A stretch of DNA of 11,095 bases, from positions 1 through 11,095 of the forward strand of contig JAAYQD010000297.1 of the NCBI GenBank assembly GCA_012519465.1, given 5' to 3'. The notes beneath the pieces are model-generated. The model was not told the origin of the DNA, made no database searches, and was given only the letters and a program-made list of their open reading frames with translations. Positions 1 through 4,701 of the stretch are shown here, in pieces; the first letter of the stretch is position 1; every line of letters starts with the position of its first letter. Source of the stretch: Candidatus Cloacimonadota bacterium (GTDB lineage Bacteria > Cloacimonadota > Cloacimonadia > Cloacimonadales > Cloacimonadaceae). The translations under genes and the position numbers were made by a program.

Positions 1-2
1 AC

Positions 3-416
3 ACTCCCCGCAGCGTGAGGATGATGGCACAAACGCTCATCATCGGTGCCTATGTGATCATCGTGGATATCCTGCTCAAAGCTTGGTTGCCAGACGTGAG
101 TAAACAATTGGGACCCTATGTGGGACTGATTATCACAAACTGCATCCTAATGGGGCGTGCAGAAGCCTTTGCCGCCCAAAACAAGCCCTTGGATTCCATG
201 ATAGATGGCATCGGTGCAGGCGTGGGCTATACCCTGGTTTTGTTGGTGATATCTTTCATCCGCGAGCTGCTGGGCTTTGGCACCCTTTTTGGTGTGCGCG
301 TGATGGGTGAGGGATGGATCAATTGGTCTATCATGGTGATGGCACCCAGTGCCTTTTTCATCCTGGCTCTGATGATCTGGGCTATCAATACCTACTATTA
401 CAAGGAGGCAAAATAA
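3..416 (+). CDS. nqrD: Na+-NQR subunit D, 5' truncated by window edge
   Basis: This is the C-terminal part of NqrD, an integral membrane subunit of the Na+-translocating NADH:quinone oxidoreductase. The frame is open to the left edge (T-P-R-S precede the GTG at 15), and the sequence matches the middle of the family, so GTG 15 is not the true start. About 137 of roughly 210 residues are present. The visible hallmarks are the GLIITNCILMGRAEAFA segment, the GIGAGVGYTLVLL helix, and the IRELLGFGTLFGVRV stretch. The Cys in ITNC is known in the family to help bind an intramembrane iron-sulfur centre together with NqrE. Several hydrophobic helices span the fragment. Its TAA stop shares one base with the nqrE ATG, which indicates translational coupling. 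The RnfE paralogue is the alternative, but the following nqrF-type gene points to NQR. Confidence 0.93.
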   Translation, partial: TPRSVRMMAQTLIIGAYVIIVDILLKAWLPDVSKQLGPYVGLIITNCILMGRAEAFAAQNKPLDSMIDGIGAGVGYTLVLLVISFIRELLGFGTLFGVRVMGEGWINWSIMVMAPSAFFILALMIWAINTYYYKEAK

Positions 417-1003
417 TGGAAATCACCCCTTTTGTACTCTTCTGGGCAGCCATCTTTACCAGTAATATCCTGCTCACAAACTTCCTGGGGATGTGTTCTT
501 ACCTCTCTGTTTCCAAAGAAGTGGAATCCTCCGCCGGGCTGGGCATAGCAGTCACCTTTGTGCTTACAGCTACCGCTGGGCTCAACTGGCTGGTGTATAA
601 ATACATCCTTGTGCCGTTTCATATAGAATACCTGCAATTCATCGTGTTCATCATCGTGATTGCTGCTTTTGTACAACTTTTGGAATTGATCATCGAGCGT
701 TACGTTCCCGCCCTGTACTATTCCCTGGGCATCTTCCTGCCTTTGATCACGGTGAATTGTGCCATCTTTGGCGTGAGCCTCTTTATGGTGATTCGCAACT
801 ATAGCTTTCTGCAAAGCATCGCCTTTGGTGCGGGAAGCGGTATTGGCTGGCTGTTGGCAATCCTGATGTTAGCTGGCATCCGCAACCGCCTCAAAGAAAA
901 GCTTGTGCCTGCAGGGCTCCGAGGCGCAGGCATCAGCCTGGTGATCACAGGCATCATGGCGCTCGCCTTTATCGGCTTTTCCGGCATCCAAGCGGTTCAA
1001 TAG
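416..1003 (+). CDS. nqrE: Na+-NQR subunit E
   Basis: NqrE is a membrane subunit of the Na+ pump and a partner of NqrD. The protein has 195 residues, close to the usual 195-200. ATG 416 is chosen because an AAGGAGG site (402-408) lies 7 nt upstream and the ATG overlaps the nqrD stop; the longer open frame from 314 runs inside nqrD and is not used. Key motifs are FLGMCSYLSVSK (Cys27), GIFLPLITVNCAIFG (Cys115), GSGIGWLLAILMLAGIR, and the C-terminal GLRGAGISLVITGIMALAF. Cys27 and Cys115 correspond to the conserved pair that, with NqrD, ligates an iron-sulfur centre. About six hydrophobic segments are evident. The loop before YLQFIVFI is short, as in RnfA, but the NCAIFG and GLRG motifs and the neighbouring nqrF favour NqrE. 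Confidence 0.94.
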   Translation: MEITPFVLFWAAIFTSNILLTNFLGMCSYLSVSKEVESSAGLGIAVTFVLTATAGLNWLVYKYILVPFHIEYLQFIVFIIVIAAFVQLLELIIERYVPALYYSLGIFLPLITVNCAIFGVSLFMVIRNYSFLQSIAFGAGSGIGWLLAILMLAGIRNRLKEKLVPAGLRGAGISLVITGIMALAFIGFSGIQAVQ

Positions 1004-1018
1004 GGAGGGAATGCTGTG
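1003..1018 (+). promoter_or_regulatory. Ribosome binding site and GTG start of nqrF
   Basis: GGGAGG at 1003-1008 lies 7 nt before GTG 1016. A nearer ATG at 1011 is followed after one codon by a TGA (ATGCTGTGA), so it cannot begin nqrF. The TGA shares its TG with the GTG start. The site overlaps the nqrE stop codon, consistent with coupled translation. Confidence 0.7.
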
Positions 1019-2119
1019 ATAGTAAGTATTATACAAGATACCGGCATCCTCACCGCTGTCTCCACCATCTTGGGCATTATGCTGGTGATAGCAGAAAGAT
1101 GGCTGAGCAATTATGGGGATATCAAGATCAATATCAATGGCAAGCGCGATATCGTGGTAAGAGGTGGTGACACATTGCTCAACTCCCTGGCGGAAAAGCA
1201 GATCTACCTGCCATCGGCTTGTGGCGGCAGGGGAACCTGTGGCGCCTGCAAATGTAAGGTATCGGAAGGTGGAGTCCCCGTGTTACCCACAGAGCGGCCT
1301 ATGCTTTCCAAAGCTGAACTGGCTGATGATATCCGCCTTTCCTGCCAGGTAAAGGTGAAAAACGAGATCGCCATCACCATCCCCAGTGATATCTTCAATA
1401 TCCGCAAATACCGCAGTAAAATCACCGAAATCATCGATTACACCTACGATATCAAGGGCATCACCTTTCAGCTCTTGGATGGGGATACAATCGAGTTTTT
1501 GGCAGGCCAATACGTGCAGCTGAATACCAAATCCTATGGCAAGGTGCGCCAAAGCGTGAGCCGTGCCTATTCTGTCTCTTCCAGTCCAGAGCATAAAGAT
1601 CACCTCCAGCTCATCATCCGCCTGGTGCCTGAGGGTATTTGCACCACTTGGGTGCACAACCATCTGAAGGTGGGAGATGAAGTGGAATTTACCGGACCTT
1701 ATGGAGATTTTTATATGCGTGATACCGATGCTGATGTCATCTTTGTGGCTGGCGGCAGCGGTAAAGCACCCATCAAATCCATGCTGGAACACCTCCAGGT
1801 AACTGGATGTGACCGCAAAATGACCTATTTCTTTGGCGCCAAAGCATTGCGTGATCTGTATCTGACGGATGAAATGCGTGCCTTTGAAAAGGTATTTCCT
1901 AATTTCAAGTATGAGCCGGTGCTTTCCCACCCTGAACCAGATGATGTGTGGGATGGCAAAAAAGGCTTTATAATGCCATATTTCAAGGATGTGATTCGTG
2001 ATGCAAACAATACCGAGGCATACCTTTGTGGAAGCCCGGGCATGATCAATGCCGTCACCAAATCCTTGAAAGAATTAGGCGTCCCTGAAGAAAAAATATA
2101 CTACGACAGTTTTGGATGA
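1016..2119 (+). CDS. nqrF: Na+-NQR subunit F, NADH-oxidising flavoprotein (short form)
   Basis: NqrF is the entry point of the pump. It takes hydride from NADH to FAD and passes electrons through a [2Fe-2S] cluster. Residues 8-28 form a membrane anchor. Residues 35-125 are a plant-type ferredoxin domain with cluster ligands Cys69, Cys75, Cys78 and Cys110 (SACGGRGTCGAC and LSCQV). Residues 130-235 are the FAD-binding barrel with RAYS (183-186) and GPYGDF (227-232). Residues 240-367 are the NADH-binding domain with GGSGKAP (246-252) and YLCGSPGM (336-343), ending in YYDSFG. At 367 residues it is about 40 shorter than Vibrio-type NqrF (about 407); the insertion between the FAD-barrel strands before RAYS is missing. 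Canonical GGGAGMAP and CGPP appear here as GGSGKAP and CGSP. An oxygenase-reductase-like protein is the alternative, but adjacency to nqrD-nqrE makes NqrF most likely. Confidence 0.92.
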   Translation: MIVSIIQDTGILTAVSTILGIMLVIAERWLSNYGDIKININGKRDIVVRGGDTLLNSLAEKQIYLPSACGGRGTCGACKCKVSEGGVPVLPTERPMLSKAELADDIRLSCQVKVKNEIAITIPSDIFNIRKYRSKITEIIDYTYDIKGITFQLLDGDTIEFLAGQYVQLNTKSYGKVRQSVSRAYSVSSSPEHKDHLQLIIRLVPEGICTTWVHNHLKVGDEVEFTGPYGDFYMRDTDADVIFVAGGSGKAPIKSMLEHLQVTGCDRKMTYFFGAKALRDLYLTDEMRAFEKVFPNFKYEPVLSHPEPDDVWDGKKGFIMPYFKDVIRDANNTEAYLCGSPGMINAVTKSLKELGVPEEKIYYDSFG

Positions 2120-2123
2120 TCCT

Positions 2124-2576
2124 ATGAAAGCAACACCTCAAGAGCTAACAATAATGGCGAAAATGCGCCCCGGCGTGATAACCCTCAATGGATTTTTGGG
2201 AGACGACAGGCGCAACCTCTTTGATATTATCCAGGATGATGAACTCAGCCTGGAAAGACTGGGGAAGACCACCAAGGAAATAGCCGATAGAATGAACTAC
2301 TTTTCCAAGGCCAGTTGGGAATTATTTGGCGAAGAAATAATGGTGGATGAGCACTATTTGGTGAGTACCGATGTAGTGAGAGGGAAGCTGCCCTGTCCTT
2401 TTGGACACCCCGGCATCTACCGCAAAGCCATCACCACCCTCACCAATACCAAGAACAACGTCAGCATCCGGTGGACCTCTCTTAATATCCACCTCATAGA
2501 GGCTCACGGATTCTTTGAAGGCAAAGGCTCCACGTTCCGTTTGGATCCTCATACCCTGTGTGAAGCTATCTTCTAA
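2124..2576 (+). CDS. Uncharacterised 150-aa protein coupled to nqrF
   Basis: I do not recognise this family. The 150-residue protein is soluble, with no signal peptide or membrane segment. The N-terminal half (1-80) is charged and probably helical. The C-terminal half looks like a compact conserved domain: KLPCPFGHPG (Cys91, His95), then TLTNTKNN, then SLNIHLIEAHGFFEGKGS (His123, His128), and RLDP near the end. The Cys and His residues could bind metal, but no standard motif is matched. ATG 2124 lies 4 nt after the nqrF stop. An in-frame TTG at 2112 would overlap nqrF and add four residues. Neither start has a strong Shine-Dalgarno sequence, so it may depend on translation of nqrF. Its position as the last gene of the operon suggests an NQR-related or co-regulated role, which is inference only. 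Confidence 0.8.
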   Translation: MKATPQELTIMAKMRPGVITLNGFLGDDRRNLFDIIQDDELSLERLGKTTKEIADRMNYFSKASWELFGEEIMVDEHYLVSTDVVRGKLPCPFGHPGIYRKAITTLTNTKNNVSIRWTSLNIHLIEAHGFFEGKGSTFRLDPHTLCEAIF

Positions 2577-2589
2577 AATACCTTAAAAC

Positions 2590-2616
2590 AGCCTGCGTAA
2601 AGTGATATGGCAGGCT
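2590..2616 (+). other. Stem-loop just after the nqr operon
   Basis: A 7-bp perfect stem, AGCCTGC (2590-2596) with GCAGGCT (2610-2616), and a 13-nt loop, starting 13 nt after the stop of the last operon gene. There is no following T-tract, so it may protect the 3' end of the mRNA or assist a factor-dependent stop. It is not a clear intrinsic terminator. Confidence 0.4.
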
Positions 2617-2671
2617 CTCACAAATGCCTTGCCCGTTGTATTGCGGTCAAGGCTTCCTGCTTGGTTTCTCA

Positions 2672-2746
2672 TTAGATACGGTTGTGATGCCGTTGTGATA
2701 CCCAGTAGTTTGCTGGGTATCACAACGGCATCACAACCACATCTAA
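2672..2746. repeat. Long palindrome made of four 11-nt units
   Basis: The arms 2680-2705 and 2713-2738 are perfectly complementary over 26 bp around a 7-nt loop (TAGTTTG). After a 2x2 mismatch, six more pairs form (2672-2677 with 2741-2746). Each arm contains two tandem 11-nt units: GTTGTGATGCC (2681-2691) and GTTGTGATACC (2692-2702) on the left, with their complements at 2716-2726 and 2727-2737 on the right. Weaker complementarity continues outward on both sides. It may be a non-autonomous mobile or REP-like element, or a strong RNA hairpin; there is no T-run to make it an intrinsic terminator. Confidence 0.85.
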
Positions 2747-2823
2747 CAGGGAAGGAGGTGGCAAGAGAGGGAAAATCTTTATTAGGGTGAAGCTGGAATC
2801 ATAACAAACCAGAAACACTATAA

Positions 2824-2837
2824 AAGACAGATGAACA
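2824..2837 (+). repeat. Candidate left terminal inverted repeat of the IS
   Basis: AAGACAGATGAACA, preceded by TAA. It matches the candidate right end at 4128-4141 (complementary strand AAGACCGTTGCACA) at 11 of 14 positions. It was chosen over 2896 because similarity extends further without gaps. Confidence 0.4.
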
Positions 2838-2950
2838 ACTCAAACCGCATCGTGGCACTGTATAATTTGGCGGTTGGTGAAGAGGTTTTCGAGTAAAGAC
2901 GGGCATTTTGATCAGATTTTGGACAAACCCCCTCCTACAGCCCTCTTTTT

Positions 2951-2986
2951 GTGCCCGTTTTCAGGTTTTTCCTGAAATCTGGGCAC
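2951..2986. other. Stem-loop downstream of the transposase gene
   Basis: GTGCCC (2951-2956) pairs with GGGCAC (2981-2986), and TTTCAGG (2959-2965) pairs with CCTGAAA (2971-2977) around a T5 loop. It lies 12 nt beyond the transposase stop. Read in the transposase direction it is followed by A-rich rather than T-rich sequence, so it is not an intrinsic terminator. It could be a subterminal IS structure or block transcription entering from outside. Confidence 0.5.
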
Positions 2987-2998
2987 ACCTCTCCTATA

Positions 2999-4039
2999 TC
3001 ATGCTCGTAAAATTTTAAGGCTGCGTTTCAGATTGAAGGCAATTGCTCCCATATACAGGTAGTCCGTCGTCTTCTGCAACCCCATATAGATCGACCTGCC
3101 CCAGCCAAAGTGTTTCTTTAGACCTCCGAAGCTGCGCTCAACCCGATATCTTTGCTGTGAGATCGCATGGTTGAAAGCCCTCGTTTCCGCTGACATCTCC
3201 TGATTCTTCTTTTTCTTCTGCATGATCTTGGAGACTAAGTTCTTTTCCTGCAAAGCATCCTCATTTTCCCGGCTGCAGTATCCCTTGTCAGCAAGGACTT
3301 CGGTACCTCCAGGCAGCTTCAGTGGCTCAACCAATGGTGTCAACATGTGCCCATCATAGACATTGGCGGGTGTGACTGCAATAGCCTGTACCAGACCGTG
3401 ATCTTTATCCACAACTGTATGTCTTTTGTAACCATAGATGCTCTTCTTGCCTTTCTTGAGCCATCGGGCATCAGTATCTTTGGATTCCTCCACCCTAAGT
3501 TCAGTAGTCTGGAAGCTTGGGTGTTCCGGGATTTCCTCATCTCCCACAGGCTCAGTCTCGATGATCTCTTTTTTTCGGGGACGGGCATGGGACTCCACCA
3601 GGGTGGCATCCACGATCACACCTTCAGTGACCTTAATGTTGTACTTACTCAACTGATGATTGATTTCTTGAAGAAGTTTTTGATAGATACCTTGGTTGGA
3701 AAACCGACTGCGCCAACGGCTAATCGTGGAATGATCCGGCACAGGATTCTCTAAGCTCAAATGGCAAAACCACAGAAAGATATTGTTGTAGTAGAGCTGC
3801 TCTTCCATTTGATAATCGGAAAGCTTATACCAAGACTGGATCAGCATGATTCGAAACATTACTTCCGCTGAGAATGCGTCCCTTCCGGCAACCGAAGTCC
3901 GCCTGATTTCAACCTTATCAAGTACCTTGTTGATTCTCTTCCAATTTATTAGTTGATCTACATCTTTGAGAAAGTGTTTGCGGCTTGCCAAGCGGCTGGC
4001 AAGCTCTTGGTCTGCCAAAGTAATAGTTTGCTTTTCCAT
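2999..4039 (-). CDS. IS5-family DDE transposase
   Basis: This 346-residue transposase is the length expected for IS5 elements. An N-terminal DUF772-like helical region (about 45-125, with the PDHSTISRWRSRF segment at 101-113) precedes a DDE_Tnp_1-type catalytic domain. The likely catalytic triad is Asp144 (VDATLVES), Asp251 (LADKGY) and Glu301 (YRVERSFGGLKKH). Arg297 and Lys308 around the Glu match the IS5 R-3-E-6-K signature. A charged insert (about 152-200) lies between the first two acidic residues. ATG 4039 has AGGAG 6 nt upstream (complement of 4046-4050). There is no frameshift or internal stop, so the protein may be functional. It cuts and pastes its own element at the terminal repeats. 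Confidence 0.95.
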   Translation of the reverse strand: MEKQTITLADQELASRLASRKHFLKDVDQLINWKRINKVLDKVEIRRTSVAGRDAFSAEVMFRIMLIQSWYKLSDYQMEEQLYYNNIFLWFCHLSLENPVPDHSTISRWRSRFSNQGIYQKLLQEINHQLSKYNIKVTEGVIVDATLVESHARPRKKEIIETEPVGDEEIPEHPSFQTTELRVEESKDTDARWLKKGKKSIYGYKRHTVVDKDHGLVQAIAVTPANVYDGHMLTPLVEPLKLPGGTEVLADKGYCSRENEDALQEKNLVSKIMQKKKKNQEMSAETRAFNHAISQQRYRVERSFGGLKKHFGWGRSIYMGLQKTTDYLYMGAIAFNLKRSLKILRA

Positions 4040-4066
4040 GATTAGCTCCTGTGTAATAATGGAGCC

Positions 4067-4094
4067 ACTTTAGATGATGTATCAATATTGTCAA
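4067..4094 (-). promoter_or_regulatory. Likely transposase promoter
   Basis: On the minus strand, a perfect TTGACA -35 box (complement of 4089-4094) is followed after 16 nt by TAAAGT (complement of 4067-4072) as a plausible -10. The transposase ATG follows 27 nt further on, after a good AGGAG site. It lies inside the proposed IS right end, so the element carries its own promoter. Confidence 0.55.
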
Positions 4095-4127
4095 GAACTA
4101 TTTAGACATACTTTTTGTCCACATTTA

Positions 4128-4141
4128 TGTGCAACGGTCTT
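4128..4141 (-). repeat. Candidate right terminal inverted repeat of the IS
   Basis: On the minus strand it reads AAGACCGTTGCACA inward from 4141, and TAA follows it on the + strand. It pairs imperfectly (11 of 14) with 2824-2837. Confidence 0.4.
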
Positions 4142-4330
4142 TAAGAGTAACCCCACCGGTTTATGAAATAACTATAAATTAGGGGACATGTATTTGTTTT
4201 AAGGAAAGCAAGGTGATAGTTTTGAGAGATATTATGACTGCGATCTATAAATAATATGGAATTGTTGTTATTATTAAATAAGGCGACTAAAGCCTGGAGA
4301 TACAAGGACTTACCACTTTTTGCCTATTAG

Positions 4331-4388
4331 CCACCCTTGTACCACCCTTGTCTCACCCTTGTCGAGGCAAAGGAGAGACAAGGGTGGT
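4331..4388. repeat. 11-nt tandem repeats with an inverted copy
   Basis: Three head-to-tail units, CCACCCTTGTA (4331-4341), CCACCCTTGTC (4342-4352) and TCACCCTTGTC (4353-4363), are followed by an inverted copy GACAAGGGTGG (4377-4387). A 14-bp perfect stem can form between 4341-4354 and 4375-4388. The unit length equals that of the palindrome at 2681-2737 although the sequence differs. There is no conserved unique spacer, so it is not a CRISPR array. Confidence 0.85.
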
Positions 4389-4416
4389 TAACGGGGAAGA
4401 AGCGGCTTACGCGTGC

Positions 4417-4609
4417 GGTAACACTGGCCTTCAGCCGGTGGTTTCACCGGTTTTAACCGGTTGTTAATAAAGGGCTTATGGCATTTAGGGATCAGGTTCC
4501 AGGGGTCAGAGTGGCTCGCTGCGCTCTATGGTAGCTCGCTTTGCTCGCTGGATGGTTTAATAAAAGCTGACTGAAGTCAGCGAAACCACCGGCTAAAGCC
4601 TGTGTTACC
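4417..4609. repeat. Imperfect inverted repeat pair, 28-29 nt arms
   Basis: The left arm (4417-4445) and right arm (4582-4609) are complementary over a 13-nt block (GAAACCACCGGCT on the right), then a diverged 7-8 nt stretch, then an 8-nt block (GTGTTACC on the right). About 136 nt lie between the arms. The pair encloses the GCTCGCT repeats and the hairpin at 4566-4581, like the ends of a small composite element. Confidence 0.65.
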
Positions 4610-4660
4610 AGGATGTTATGTCATTCATTGTTCTTTATTCATCGCGAGCGTAGCGAGCGT
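4514..4660. repeat. GCTCGCT-type short repeats, direct and inverted
   Basis: GCTCGCTGCGCTC (4514-4526) and GCTCGCTTTGCTC (4534-4546) are direct copies. CGAGCGTAGCGAGCG near 4645-4659 is the inverted form. Each copy is nearly self-complementary. Flanking sequence is also related: 4487-4512 resembles the reverse complement of 4661-4680, which contains CTCTGGTCTCTGGTCCCT. This low-complexity material is probably repeated elsewhere in the genome. Confidence 0.6.
4559..4581 (-). terminator. Possible intrinsic terminator for the FG-GAP transcript
   Basis: On the minus strand GCTGAC pairs with GTCAGC around a TTCA loop (complement of 4566-4581), followed directly by TTTTATT (complement of 4559-4565). 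It lies about 120 nt beyond the stop of the leftward FG-GAP gene. The stem is only 6 bp, so strength is uncertain. Confidence 0.5.
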
Positions 4661-4701
4661 CCCTCTGGTCTCTGGTCCCTGGCCTCTAACCTCTAACAAT
4701 C

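Larger units (their letters stand above)
2577..2823. other. Non-coding segment after the nqr operon, rich in hairpins
   Basis: No gene is supported here. Three stem-loops follow one another: 2590-2616 (7-bp AGCCTGC/GCAGGCT stem), 2626-2653 (GCCTTG/CAAGGC with an inner CCG/CGG), and the very long one at 2672-2746. None is followed by a T-run on the + strand, so none is a textbook intrinsic terminator for the nqr operon. A GGAGG-like stretch at 2753-2758 leads only to a ten-codon frame ending at 2790. Confidence 0.6.
2824..4141 (-). mobile_element. IS5-family insertion sequence (boundaries provisional)
   Basis: An intact IS5-type transposase gene lies within proposed ends of 2824 and 4141, about 1.3 kb, a normal size for this family. 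The left end reads inward AAGACAGATGAACA and the right end, on the complementary strand, AAGACCGTTGCACA, matching at 11 of 14 positions. Both are flanked directly by TAA (2821-2823 and 4142-4144), which would fit a 3-bp TNA target duplication as in the ISL2/IS1031 groups of IS5. A second AAGAC at 2896 gives a weaker alternative left end with a TA flank. The element sits in the intergenic space between convergent gene blocks and disrupts no recognisable gene. Confidence 0.55.
4142..4701. other. Non-coding repeat mosaic between the IS and the FG-GAP gene
   Basis: No gene is supported. The first 140 bases (4142-4281) are AT-rich and carry nothing I can name. From 4282 on there is dense repeat structure. 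It comprises a GGC-ACTAAAGCCTG motif (4282-4308) related to 4589-4613, 11-nt tandem repeats (4331-4388), an ACCGGTT/AACCGGT palindrome (4446-4461), a long imperfect inverted repeat (4417-4445 with 4582-4609), and GCTCGCT-type repeats with a second imperfect inverted pair (4487-4527 with 4644-4680). A hairpin with a T-run on the minus strand lies at 4559-4581. Confidence 0.7.

Noticed and set aside
15..17. GTG at 15 as the start of nqrD
   Set aside because: The frame is open to the window edge and homology begins well inside the family, so this is an internal codon.
3..1003. Rnf complex (RnfE/RnfA) instead of NQR
   Set aside because: The next gene is an NqrF-type FAD/[2Fe-2S]/NADH protein rather than RnfB, and NqrE motifs such as NCAIFG and GLRG are present.
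2602..2790. 62-codon + strand frame across the large palindrome
   Set aside because: It reads straight through the palindrome and hairpins, has no ribosome site, and has no family-like sequence.
2894..2900. TAAAGAC as the left end of the IS5 element
   Set aside because: It matches the right end for only about 5-7 nt before diverging, and the later GGACAAA match needs a 4-nt gap; the site at 2824 aligns better and has matching TAA flanks.
4213..4254. 14-codon GTG frame after AAGGAAAGCAAG, possibly a leader peptide or gene remnant
   Set aside because: It is too short and has no downstream gene on the + strand to regulate; the region is AT-rich and such frames occur by chance.
4331..4388. CRISPR-like short repeats
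   Set aside because: The units are contiguous 11-mers with no spacers and an inverted copy; there are no cas genes.
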